Source: Paracoccaceae bacterium
Lineage (GTDB): Bacteria; Pseudomonadota; Alphaproteobacteria; Rhodobacterales; Rhodobacteraceae
Assembly (NCBI GenBank): GCA_030750975.1
Contig: JASMHC010000015.1
Coordinates: 558,001-622,000, forward strand
DNA length: 64,000 nt
Reading direction: 5' to 3'
Made by a program: the position numbers and the translations under genes. Under the pieces are notes generated by a model. The model was not told the origin of the DNA and made no database searches. It saw only the letters and a list, made by a program, of their open reading frames with translations. Shown here in pieces: positions 19,878 to 28,124 of this stretch; positions within the stretch are counted from its first letter, which is position 1, and every line of letters starts with the position of its first letter.

Positions 19878-20396
19878 ATGACACATCAGGTAATTTCCTG
19901 TTTTGAACCGCCCGAGCGGGAGGCTTTTACAGACCTTCTGAAAGAATACTACGCCTTGATGATTTCGCGGATCGAGGCCGATGGCGGCGATGTGGGGGAC
20001 GGAAGCCAGGCGATCGAAGAGTTCTGGGGCGAGGTCGATAAATACATGCCACCCGAGGGGCGGTTGTTTCTGGCCTTGGGCGACGATGGCGAGATGATCG
20101 GTTGCGGGACGATGAAGAAGATCAAGCCCGACACGGCCGAATTGAAGCGTCTTTATGTGAAACCCAAGGCGCGGGGCACGGGGCTGGGGCGGCATCTGGT
20201 GGACCGCCGAATTGCGGCGGCGCGGGAGATGGGGGTGAAAACGCTGTTGGTCGATACGCTGAAAGCCAATGTCGAGATGCAGGGGCTTTACCGCAGTCTC
20301 GGGTTTGAAGAGGTTGACGCATTCCCTGAAAGCGCGACCTATCAGTTATTGCCGCAGCTTCTGCCGATGATGGTGTTTTTCCGGATGGAGTTGTGA
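19878..20396 (+). CDS. GNAT family N-acetyltransferase
   Basis: A 172-residue acetyltransferase. The GNAT core is visible as MIGCGTMKKIKPDTAELKRL, the CoA loop KPKARGTGLGRHLV and MQGLYRSLGFEEVD. The N-terminal half (EYYALMISRIEADGGDVGDG) is unlike known specific families, so the substrate is unknown. The start at 19878 lies after a family A core. It is divergent from dnaE2 and convergent with rppH, whose stop is 3 bases after this gene's stop. Confidence 0.88.
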   Translation: MTHQVISCFEPPEREAFTDLLKEYYALMISRIEADGGDVGDGSQAIEEFWGEVDKYMPPEGRLFLALGDDGEMIGCGTMKKIKPDTAELKRLYVKPKARGTGLGRHLVDRRIAAAREMGVKTLLVDTLKANVEMQGLYRSLGFEEVDAFPESATYQLLPQLLPMMVFFRMEL

Positions 20397-20399
20397 GCC

Positions 20400-20885
20400 T
20401 TAAAGGTTAGGCCCAAATTCCGCCAGCACCTGTTCGTACACCTCGCGCTTGAAGGGGACGATGTTGGCGACCAGCTGATCGGCGGGCAGCCAGCACCATT
20501 CCGAAAACTCAGGATGTTCGGTTTCGATATTGATCTGGTCATCCGTGCCGAGAAAGCGCAACAGCACCCATTTCTGTTTCTGACCCCTGAAGCGGCCCTT
20601 CCAGATGCGGGGAACGATGTCATGCGGCAGATCGTAAGTGACCCAATCGGCGGTTTCGCTTTCAACGGTAACGCTGTCAGGCGGCAGGCCGGTTTCCTCG
20701 GTCAATTCACGCAAGGCCGCCTGAAGCGGGGTTTCGCCGTTGTCGATGCCCCCTTGCGGCATTTGCCAGGCAGGGCTGTCATTGTCGATGCGCTGGCCGA
20801 CGAACACCTCGCCCCGCCCGTTGGTCAGCATGACGCCGACGCAGGGGCGGTAGGGCAAGGCCGAGATTTCTTCCGGCGTCATCAT
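20400..20885 (-). CDS. rppH: RNA pyrophosphohydrolase RppH
   Basis: A Nudix hydrolase that removes pyrophosphate from triphosphorylated mRNA 5' ends and so triggers RNase E decay. The Nudix box is exact at residues 45-67: GGIDNGE, seven residues, then RELTEETGL. The family's [10 protein letters not shown] start and [10 protein letters not shown] are present; 161 residues is normal. The ATG overlaps the ctpA stop by 4 bases, making it the last gene of gpmI-envC-ctpA-rppH. Confidence 0.95.
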   Translation of the reverse strand: MMTPEEISALPYRPCVGVMLTNGRGEVFVGQRIDNDSPAWQMPQGGIDNGETPLQAALRELTEETGLPPDSVTVESETADWVTYDLPHDIVPRIWKGRFRGQKQKWVLLRFLGTDDQINIETEHPEFSEWCWLPADQLVANIVPFKREVYEQVLAEFGPNL

Positions 20886-22201
20886 TGCAGCGCAGACAAT
20901 CCGCGCAGCAGGTCGATGGCATAGGCCAGTTGGTAATCGTCCTTGCGCAGTTCGGCGGCGGCGGCGGCTTTGGCCTCTTCCTCTTCGATCTGGCGCAGCT
21001 CGTCATCTGACAGGCTGTCATTGTTCAGACTGCCGCGCAGATCCGCCTCGGAGCGCTGGCTGCGGTCTTCCCCGTCCTCTTCACCACGCGGGGTGCGGGG
21101 TTGTTCGACGATGATGTCGGGGGCCACGCCAAGCGCCTGAATCGAGCGGCCGGACGGGGTGTAATAGCGCGAGGTGGTCAGGCGCATCGACGTGTCACCC
21201 TTTAGCGGGATCACCGTCTGCACCGACCCTTTGCCAAAGCTCTTGGTGCCGACGATGATCGCGCGGCGGTGGTCCTTCAGCGCTCCGGCGACGATTTCCG
21301 ACGCCGAGGCCGAGCCACCGTTGATCAGCACGACCATCGGTTTGCCGTCGATCAGATCGCCGGCCGAGGCGTTGAAGCGTTCGCTTTCCGCCGCGGTGCG
21401 GCCACGGGTCGAGACGATTTCGCCTTTTTCCAGGAAGGCATCGGAAACCTTGATCGCCTGGGTCAGCAGCCCGCCGGGGTTGTTGCGCAGGTCAAGCACG
21501 ACGCCGTTGACGTTCTCAAGCCCGCCCAGATCGTCGATGGCGTTTCGCAGCCCCTCTTGCAGGTTGGGATAGGTCTGGTCGGTGAACTTGGTGACACGCA
21601 GCACCACTGTGTCGCCCTCGGTCCGGGTGCGCACGGCGGTCAGGCGGATCACATCGCGGATGATGGTCAGATCAAACGGTTCGGGTTCGCCTTCGCGGGC
21701 GATGGTGATGACAATTTCCGAACCGACAGGACCGCGCATGATATCCACGGCATCGTCCAGTGACAGCCCCAAAAGGCTTTCACCATCCACTTGGGTGATA
21801 TAGTCGCCCGCCTCGACACCGGCCTCTTCCGCAGGGGTGCCATCGATCGGCGAGACGACCTTGACCCAGCCGTCTTCCTGCGTCACCTCGATCCCCAGCC
21901 CGCCAAAGGTGCCTTGGGTATCGATGCGCAGCTCGGCGGTTTCTTTGGCGTTGTTGAAGAAGGAATGCGGATCAAGCGACCGCAACATCCCGTCGATGGC
22001 GCTTTCGATCAGCGCCTTGTCATCGACCTCTTCGACATATTCCAGCCGCACCCGTTCGAACACATCTCCGAACAGCTCTAACTGTTCATAAACCGAACTG
22101 TCGCTTTCGGCCTGCTGGGCCACAAGCGGGCCTGCAATCTGGGTGGTCAGCACAGCGGCTGAAACCACGCCAACGGATATTGCCAGAAGTGTCTTCTTCA
22201 T
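20882..22201 (-). CDS. ctpA: Carboxy-terminal processing protease CtpA (S41 family)
   Basis: A periplasmic serine protease with a signal or anchor sequence ([20 protein letters not shown]), a PDZ domain (about 85-170, [35 protein letters not shown]) and an S41 catalytic core with [20 protein letters not shown] (catalytic Ser) and [13 protein letters not shown] (catalytic Lys). The C-terminal 60 residues are acidic and charged ([20 protein letters not shown]). At 439 residues the length is normal. It starts 10 bases after envC; processing of envelope hydrolases or lipoproteins is the expected role, and the envC context supports a link to cell-wall remodelling. Confidence 0.94.
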   Translation of the reverse strand: MKKTLLAISVGVVSAAVLTTQIAGPLVAQQAESDSSVYEQLELFGDVFERVRLEYVEEVDDKALIESAIDGMLRSLDPHSFFNNAKETAELRIDTQGTFGGLGIEVTQEDGWVKVVSPIDGTPAEEAGVEAGDYITQVDGESLLGLSLDDAVDIMRGPVGSEIVITIAREGEPEPFDLTIIRDVIRLTAVRTRTEGDTVVLRVTKFTDQTYPNLQEGLRNAIDDLGGLENVNGVVLDLRNNPGGLLTQAIKVSDAFLEKGEIVSTRGRTAAESERFNASAGDLIDGKPMVVLINGGSASASEIVAGALKDHRRAIIVGTKSFGKGSVQTVIPLKGDTSMRLTTSRYYTPSGRSIQALGVAPDIIVEQPRTPRGEEDGEDRSQRSEADLRGSLNNDSLSDDELRQIEEEEAKAAAAAELRKDDYQLAYAIDLLRGLSALQ

Positions 22202-22211
22202 CGTTACTTCC

Positions 22212-23306
22212 TTAGTTGACGGTGAACCAGCTAAGCGGGTTGACCGGTGTGTTCTGTTCGCGGACTTCGATATAAAGCGATTCCGTGTTGTTGCCGCCCT
22301 CGCCCAACCCGTCCTGTGCGGGCATCATGCCCACCGGATGACCGGCGGGGATGACCTCGCCCGTGTCGCCATAGACCTTGTCCAGTCCCGCGAATACAAA
22401 CAGGGTTTCGTTGCTGGGTTCAAGGATCATCACATTTCCATAGTCAAACAGCGGCCCGCGGTAGCGGATCGTTGCCGCAACCGGGGTGACAACCACCGCA
22501 CCGGGGCGGGTGGCAAGGATCAGACCCGGACGTTCGATACCGGCGGCATCAGCTTCGTTGAAACGCCGCAGCACAGCCCCGAGCGCGGGAAGGCCAAGGG
22601 TGCCTTTCAGGCCGGACACATCGGGAATGACCCCTGCCAAGGGTCCGTCCGGGATGGTGTTCAACCCTCTGGCGAATTCCTCGAGCGTTTGTGTCGATGA
22701 CAGCAGCAAGGCGGTCTGAACCGTGTTTTCGGTGAATTTGCGGGGCAGGTCGACGCGGTCGGAAATTGCCTTTGACAATTGCGTTCGGGCGGTTTGCGCC
22801 CCGATCAGCCCTTCCTGCAAATCGGCCAGGGTTGTTTCGCGCAGGCGGCGGGCGGCGGCCAGGGTCTGCAATTCGGCGGCCAGGGCCTCGGCCTCGCTTT
22901 GCAGGGCAGGGGTCACATCTGCCAGCATCATCCCCGCCCGCGCGGTGCCGGTAGGCCCTGACGGGTGCAGCAGCAAGGATGGTTCGGGTGCATTGCCAAT
23001 GGCCTGTAGCACGGCGACCAGACGCTCGATCCGGTCGCGCTTGGCGTCCAGTTGCAGTTGCAGCTGGGTTTCGCGAATGGTTGCCGCGCGCAACCCGTCG
23101 CGGATCGCGTCAAGCGCGGCTTCATAGGCGGTGACGGTTTCGGTCAGTGCCCGCACCCGATCGCGGGCGGTTCCGGCACGGTCCAGAAGAAATGCCGCCG
23201 ATTGAAGCTGTGCCACGGCGGTTTCGGCCAGAGACTGTTCGGTCTGTGCCTGTCCCGCCACAGGGGCAAGCGCCAGTCCGACTATCAGCGCCAGAGCCGT
23301 TCTCAT
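22212..23306 (-). CDS. envC: EnvC-like murein hydrolase activator (LytM domain)
   Basis: A periplasmic protein of 364 residues: signal peptide MRTALALIVGLALAPVAGQA, a long coiled coil (about 25-220, with repeated QLQLQLDAKRDRIERLVAVL-type heptads), and a C-terminal LytM/M23-like domain (PVAATIRYRGPLFDYGNVMI, VFAGLDKVYGDTGEVI, GMMPAQ). EnvC activates amidases at the division septum; in that family LytM lacks zinc ligands, and here the usual HxH ligands are also not seen. The ATG at 23306 overlaps the gpmI stop (ATGA), and a longer frame to 23504 would run into gpmI. Confidence 0.9.
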   Translation of the reverse strand: MRTALALIVGLALAPVAGQAQTEQSLAETAVAQLQSAAFLLDRAGTARDRVRALTETVTAYEAALDAIRDGLRAATIRETQLQLQLDAKRDRIERLVAVLQAIGNAPEPSLLLHPSGPTGTARAGMMLADVTPALQSEAEALAAELQTLAAARRLRETTLADLQEGLIGAQTARTQLSKAISDRVDLPRKFTENTVQTALLLSSTQTLEEFARGLNTIPDGPLAGVIPDVSGLKGTLGLPALGAVLRRFNEADAAGIERPGLILATRPGAVVVTPVAATIRYRGPLFDYGNVMILEPSNETLFVFAGLDKVYGDTGEVIPAGHPVGMMPAQDGLGEGGNNTESLYIEVREQNTPVNPLSWFTVN

Positions 23307-24826
23307 ACGCGGATCAGGCTTTGGCCGGTCATTTCTTCGGGCTGCGGCAGGCCCATCAACTCCAGCAGTGTCGGAGCCAGATCGGCCAGCCGGCCATTGA
23401 CCAGCTTCGCGCCGTCCGGGCCTCCGAACAGAACCACCGGCACGGGGTTGACCGTGTGCGCGGTATGCGGGCCGCCGGTTTCCGGATCGACCATGGTTTC
23501 GCAATTGCCGTGATCGGCGGTCACGATGATCGCGCCGCCGGCCTTTTCCAGCGCGTCAAGCACGCGGCCCAGTCCCTGATCGACCGCCTCGCAGGCCTTC
23601 ATCGCGGCTTGCAGATCGCCGGTATGCCCCACCATGTCGGGGTTGGCATAGTTGGTGACGATCAGGTCATAGCCCGCGCCGATGGCTTCGACGAATTTGT
23701 CGGTTACTTCGGGCGCCGACATTTCAGGCTGTAAATCATAGGTCGCCACTTTGGGCGATTTCGGCATGAAGCGATCCTCGCCCTTCTCGGGTGTTTCCTT
23801 GCCGCCATTCAGGAAGAAGGTGACATGGGGATATTTCTCGGTCTCGGCCAGACGGAACTGGCGCAGGCCTTTCTGCGCCACCCATGACCCCAGAGTGTTG
23901 ACGATATCGCGCTTGGGAAAAGCGGTGGTCATATATTCATTATGCCCGTCCGAATATTCCACCATCCCCAGCAGGGCCGACAGGTCCGGGCGTGGACCAG
24001 TGTCAAATTCGGCAAAGCCCGGCTCGCCTATGGCGCGCAGGATTTCCCGTGCGCGGTCGGCGCGGAAATTCAGGCAGAACAGCCCGTCCCCGTCCCTGAT
24101 GCCGCTGTAATCGTCGATCTCGGTCGCTTCGATAAACTCGTCGGTTTCGTCGCGGGCATAGGCTGCGGCCACCGCTTCGGCACCGGTTTCCACGTGATGC
24201 ACCGCATCGCCGCGCACAATTGCGTCATAGGCTTTCTGCACCCGTTCCCACCGGTTGTCGCGATCCATCGCGAAATAGCGGCCGGTCAGGGTGGCGATAT
24301 AGGCACCTTTCGGCAGGCGGTCCTCAAGATCGGCAATATCGCCATCGGCCGATTTTGGCGGCACATCCCGCCCGTCGGTGATTGCGTGAACCGCCACAGC
24401 CACACCGGCATCGGTGATCGCCCTGATCGCGGCCAGGGCGTGTTCGGTGTGGCCATGCACCCCGCCGGGCGACATCAGCCCCATCACATGGGCAATCCCG
24501 CCCTTTGCCTTCACTTTCGCGATAAAATCGTGCAACGCGGCATTGTCGAAAAAGCTGCCATCCTCGATCGCCAGATCAATCGCACCCAGATCCATTGCCA
24601 CCACGCGGCCCGCGCCGATATTGGTGTGCCCCACTTCCGAATTGCCCATCTGCCCGCTGGGCAAACCCACATCCGGCCCGTGGGTGATCAGCTGCGCATT
24701 GGGGCAGGTCGCCATAAGCCGGTCGAAATTCGGCGTATCCGCCAGGGCCGGCGCGTTGGCGCCGGTGTCGTCACGCTTGCCCCATCCGTCAAGGATACAC
24801 AGAACAACAGGCTTTGGAGCAGACAT
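23303..24826 (-). CDS. gpmI: 2,3-bisphosphoglycerate-independent phosphoglycerate mutase
   Basis: Interconverts 3- and 2-phosphoglycerate in glycolysis and gluconeogenesis with two Mn ions and no cofactor. The 507 residues show PVVLCILDGWGKRDD (metal Asp), the phosphorylated Ser in GQMGNSEVGHTNIGAGRVV, HAITDGRDVPP, and the C-terminal metal motifs YANPDMVGHTGD and VTADHGNCE. It is the first gene of a four-gene operon with envC, ctpA and rppH, an order I have seen in other alphaproteobacteria. Confidence 0.97.
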   Translation of the reverse strand: MSAPKPVVLCILDGWGKRDDTGANAPALADTPNFDRLMATCPNAQLITHGPDVGLPSGQMGNSEVGHTNIGAGRVVAMDLGAIDLAIEDGSFFDNAALHDFIAKVKAKGGIAHVMGLMSPGGVHGHTEHALAAIRAITDAGVAVAVHAITDGRDVPPKSADGDIADLEDRLPKGAYIATLTGRYFAMDRDNRWERVQKAYDAIVRGDAVHHVETGAEAVAAAYARDETDEFIEATEIDDYSGIRDGDGLFCLNFRADRAREILRAIGEPGFAEFDTGPRPDLSALLGMVEYSDGHNEYMTTAFPKRDIVNTLGSWVAQKGLRQFRLAETEKYPHVTFFLNGGKETPEKGEDRFMPKSPKVATYDLQPEMSAPEVTDKFVEAIGAGYDLIVTNYANPDMVGHTGDLQAAMKACEAVDQGLGRVLDALEKAGGAIIVTADHGNCETMVDPETGGPHTAHTVNPVPVVLFGGPDGAKLVNGRLADLAPTLLELMGLPQPEEMTGQSLIRV

Positions 24827-24900
24827 GGAAACAACCTCGTGAATATCGTTGTCGCTTATCTAAGCACTTTCCCCTTTGGGGTGAAGCCTTCAAACCCCGA

Positions 24901-24962
24901 TCTGCTTTCTTTTGTCTGCAAATATCCCGGGGGGTTCCAAAGGGGGGCAGCGCCCCCCTTTG
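24901..24962 (-). repeat. Family A 3'-end element after mbfA (best full copy)
   Basis: On the minus strand, directly after the mbfA TAG: GGGGGGCGCTGCCCCCC hairpin, then TTTGGAACCCCCCGGGATAT, TTGCAGACAAAAGAAAGCAG. The hairpin can terminate mbfA; the ATATTT and AAAAGAAA part is the conserved core shared with the other copies. Confidence 0.75.
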
Positions 24963-24963
24963 C

Positions 24964-25938
24964 CTAGCCCGAGCCGATCAGCACCCCGGCAGCAAATACC
25001 AGCGCCCCGCCCAGAACCACCTGGAACGCAGCGCGGAATAACGGGGTGTCCATGTATTTGTTCTGAATCCACGCAATCGCCCATAATTCGATGAACACAA
25101 CGATGATCGCGGTAATCGTTGCGGTCCAGAAATCGGGGATCAGATAGGGCAGAGCGTGGCCCAGCCCGCCGACCGTGGTCATGATGCCCGACGCAAACCC
25201 CCGCTTGAGCGGCGATCCGCGCCCCGACAATTCGCCATCATCCGAGGCCGCCTCGGTAAAGCCCATCGAAATCCCCGCCCCGATCGAGGCCGCAAGCCCG
25301 ACCAGAAAGGTCGTCCAGGTGTCCTGTGTGGCAAAGGCGGTGGCAAAGATCGGCGCAAGGGTTGATACCGACCCGTCCATCAATCCGGCCAGCCCCGGCT
25401 GCACCCAGGTCAGGATGAACTGACGCCGGCGGGTTTTATCCTCTTCGCCGCGGGTGTCGTCGTCCAGATGCGCGGCCTCGCGGCTTTCGGCCTTTACCGT
25501 GTGGCCCGCTTCGGCGGCGGCCAGATCACCCAGCAGTTTGCGGGTTTCGGCATCGCGGCTTTCGGCGGCGGCCTTCAGATAGAACCGCTCGGCCTGCCGC
25601 TCCATCGCAGCGGCTTCGGCGCGCATGTCATCCAGGCTCAGGTTTTCGAACAGCCAGACCGGACGGCGGCTGTAATAGCCCGCCACATGTTCGCGGCGGA
25701 TCAGCGGGATCACATCGCCGAACCGCGCCCTGTGCCGGTCGATCAGGCGTCCGCGATGGTCATCCTCTTCCACCGCCATATCGTCAAATACCCGGGCCGT
25801 GGCCGGATAATCCGCCCGCAGACGTTCGGCAAAACTGCGGTAAATGCGGGCGTCATCCTCTTCCGAGGAAATCGCAAGGGCCAGAATTTCCTGTTCGCTC
25901 AAATCGGAAAACCGGCGTCGCTGGAATGTAAAGCGCAT
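24964..25938 (-). CDS. mbfA: MbfA, membrane-bound ferritin-like iron exporter
   Basis: A 324-residue two-domain protein. The N-terminal ferritin-like domain (about 1-150) carries iron-ligand Glu/His patches (AISSEEDDARIYRSF, AVEEDDHRGRLIDRH, LAAAEAGHTVKAES). The C-terminal CCC1/VIT1-like membrane domain (about 175-324) has several helices (TWVQPGLAGLMDGSVSTLAP, FLVGLAASIGAGISMGFTEA). MbfA exports iron and protects against iron and peroxide stress in rhizobia, where Irr controls it. The frame is open to 26532, but the ATG at 25938 gives the family start MRFTFQRRRFSDLS. It is divergent from a TetR gene; no Irr box was evident to me in the 108-base gap. Confidence 0.93.
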   Translation of the reverse strand: MRFTFQRRRFSDLSEQEILALAISSEEDDARIYRSFAERLRADYPATARVFDDMAVEEDDHRGRLIDRHRARFGDVIPLIRREHVAGYYSRRPVWLFENLSLDDMRAEAAAMERQAERFYLKAAAESRDAETRKLLGDLAAAEAGHTVKAESREAAHLDDDTRGEEDKTRRRQFILTWVQPGLAGLMDGSVSTLAPIFATAFATQDTWTTFLVGLAASIGAGISMGFTEAASDDGELSGRGSPLKRGFASGIMTTVGGLGHALPYLIPDFWTATITAIIVVFIELWAIAWIQNKYMDTPLFRAAFQVVLGGALVFAAGVLIGSG

Positions 25939-26046
25939 GGTGACAATCCTTTCGGACCCAACCATAAGGCGCGGAAAGCCGCTGACAATGGGTAAGCTGA
26001 CGCAGGCTTGCTGCGGTCGCACAAAAGCTTCTATACTTGGCGGGAC

Positions 26047-26685
26047 ATGCAAGACGGGCAGACAATTCTGAAAAAAGGTCGCAAGTTCGATCAGGTGCTG
26101 GATGCGGCATGTGCGCTGTTCCTGACCGAAGGCTTTCACCGCACCAATATGGATCATATTGCCGCCCGCGCAAATGTATCGAAAGCAACGGTTTACAGCT
26201 ATTTTCCTGACAAAAAGCTGCTTTTTCTGGAAGCTGTAAGAACCGAGATCGCCCGCCGTGCGGTTGATGCCGAAGCTGGGATACCGGTGGATGCGCCGGT
26301 CAGGATGGTGCTGGAATTTTCGGCCCGTATTCTGATTGGTTTTTACATGTCCGATTTTGCCAAGAAACTGTATCGTCTCAGCATCGCCGAAGCGGAAAGC
26401 TTTCCTGAACTGGCGCGAATGTTCCACAACAGCGGTTCGAAAATGGCGCAAGACCGGATTTCCGGGTATTTCGCCGAGGCCGCCAATGCCGGCGACATGA
26501 TAATCGACGACCCCGATCTGGCAGCGGCGCAATTTATCGAGCTGTGCAAGGCGGATATTTTCGAACGCTCGATGCTGGGCCTGACGCCCGCGATCAGCGA
26601 GGCCGACATTGTCCGCGTTTCAAAAGGAGCGGTTGAGATGTTTCTGGCCCGCTACGGACCGGACTCGGGTCGCACGCACGGATAG
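26047..26685 (+). CDS. TetR/AcrR family transcriptional regulator
   Basis: A 212-residue repressor-type protein with a standard TetR N-terminus: FDQVLDAACALFLTEGFHRT, then the helix-turn-helix MDHIAARANVSKATVYSYF-PDKK (about residues 35-57). The C-terminal TetR_C-like domain includes ARILIGFYMSDFAKKLYRLS. The ATG at 26047 is the first ATG; upstream in-frame starts are TTG only. It is divergent from mbfA, so it may control mbfA as well as itself; ligand unknown. Confidence 0.88.
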   Translation: MQDGQTILKKGRKFDQVLDAACALFLTEGFHRTNMDHIAARANVSKATVYSYFPDKKLLFLEAVRTEIARRAVDAEAGIPVDAPVRMVLEFSARILIGFYMSDFAKKLYRLSIAEAESFPELARMFHNSGSKMAQDRISGYFAEAANAGDMIIDDPDLAAAQFIELCKADIFERSMLGLTPAISEADIVRVSKGAVEMFLARYGPDSGRTHG

Positions 26686-26699
26686 CGTTCTGTTTTCGA

Positions 26700-26841
26700 A
26701 GGGCCATGCGGCCCTCCGACCGGGGCGAGGGACCAGCCCCTCGTCGTCCATTGGTCGCCCGGAGTTGCCAGTGGTTGCGTCATTGGTTCGAGAAACCACT
26801 GGCGACGGCGCAACCAAGGACGCCCCCCGGGATATTTTCGG
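26700..26841 (+). repeat. Long family A element after the TetR gene
   Basis: Contains hairpins GGGGCGAGGG/CCCCTCGTC (about 26721-26747) and GCCAGTGGTT/AACCACTGGC (about 26767-26804), ending in the core CCCCCCGGGATATTTTCGG, ACAAAAG (26824-26848). It fills the gap between the TetR gene and the convergent frmA. Confidence 0.6.
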
Positions 26842-26851
26842 ACAAAAGCTA

Positions 26852-27988
26852 TCAGAATTCGACAACCGCGCGGATCGACTTGCCTTCGTGCATCAGATCA
26901 AACCCTTCGTTGATTTGGTCCAGCGTCAGCTTGTGGGTGATCATGTCGTCGATCTCGATCTTGCCGTCCATGTACCAATCGACGAATTTCGGCACATCGG
27001 TGCGGCCTTTCGCGCCGCCGAACGCGGTGCCTTTCCAGACGCGGCCCGTCACCAGCTGGAACGGTCGGGTTGCGATTTCCGCCCCTGCTGGGGCCACGCC
27101 GATGATGACGCTGACGCCCCAGCCACGGTGCGAGCATTCCAGCGCGTCGCGCATCACCTGCACATTGCCGGTGGCGTCAAAGCTGTAATCCACCCCGCCA
27201 AATGCGTCTTTTTCGGTTCTGGTCAGCTCGATGATCCTGTCAGTGACTGACTGGCCCTCGGGCAGTTCGGATGGGTTGACGAAATCGGTCATGCCGAATT
27301 TGCGGGCCATCTCGGCCTTGTCGCTGTTCAGATCGACACCGATGATCTTGTCGGCCCCTGCCATGCGCAGGCCCTGAATGACGTTTAGACCAATGCCGCC
27401 CAGCCCGAAGACCGCAGCGGTTGATCCGATCTCGACCCCGGCGGTGTTGATCACCGCACCGATGCCGGTGGTCACGCCGCAGCCGATATAGCAGATCTTG
27501 TCGAAGGGCGCGTCGTCGCGCACTTTCGCCAGAGCAATTTCTGGCAGAACCGTGTGGTTGGCAAAGGTCGAGCAGCCCATATAGTGGTAGATCGGCGTGC
27601 CATCCAGCATGCTAAAACGGGTGGTGCCATCGGGCATCAACCCTTGCCCTTGCGTGCCACGGATCGCGGTGCAGAGGTTGGTTTTGCCGCTGAGGCAGGA
27701 ATGACATTCGCGGCATTCGGGCGTGTAAAGCGGGATCACGTGATCGCCCGGCTTCAGGGTGGTGACGCCCTCGCCAACCTCAAGCACGACGCCCGCGCCC
27801 TCATGCCCCAGAATCGACGGAAACAGCCCCTCGGGATCGGCGCCGGACCGGGTGAATTCATCGGTGTGGCAAATTCCGGTTGCCTTGACCTCGATCAGAA
27901 CCTCGCCCGCTTTCGGGCCGTCCAGATTCACCTCCATGATTTCAAGTGGTTTGCCGGCTTCCAATGCCACAGCTGCGCGCGTTCTCAT
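26852..27988 (-). CDS. frmA: S-(hydroxymethyl)glutathione dehydrogenase (class III alcohol dehydrogenase)
   Basis: Oxidises S-hydroxymethylglutathione with NAD in formaldehyde detoxification and C1 metabolism, and can reduce S-nitrosoglutathione. The 378 residues carry catalytic zinc ligands in [15 protein letters not shown] and [14 protein letters not shown], a structural zinc loop with four Cys ([17 protein letters not shown]), and the Rossmann motif [14 protein letters not shown]. The ATG at 27988 follows GGGAGAGGATT; a 12-residue longer frame is unlikely. It is divergent from imuB with about 136 bases between. No gfa or fghA neighbour is present. Confidence 0.95.
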   Translation of the reverse strand: MRTRAAVALEAGKPLEIMEVNLDGPKAGEVLIEVKATGICHTDEFTRSGADPEGLFPSILGHEGAGVVLEVGEGVTTLKPGDHVIPLYTPECRECHSCLSGKTNLCTAIRGTQGQGLMPDGTTRFSMLDGTPIYHYMGCSTFANHTVLPEIALAKVRDDAPFDKICYIGCGVTTGIGAVINTAGVEIGSTAAVFGLGGIGLNVIQGLRMAGADKIIGVDLNSDKAEMARKFGMTDFVNPSELPEGQSVTDRIIELTRTEKDAFGGVDYSFDATGNVQVMRDALECSHRGWGVSVIIGVAPAGAEIATRPFQLVTGRVWKGTAFGGAKGRTDVPKFVDWYMDGKIEIDDMITHKLTLDQINEGFDLMHEGKSIRAVVEF

Positions 27989-28124
27989 AATCCTCTCCCT
28001 CGTAAATGGATCAACCTTGGCCACCTTGGACGGTTCGCTGGGTTCCGATCAACCCCAAAGCGCGGCAATTCCCTGCCTGTTTCCGGCAAGGCGGACTCGA
28101 CTCGGGGCGGGGGGCAGGGTAAGG

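Noticed and set aside
28040-28060. GTTC-GCTGG-GTTC as a LexA box before imuB
   Set aside because: The spacing is 5 bases, not the 7 needed for the alphaproteobacterial LexA box.
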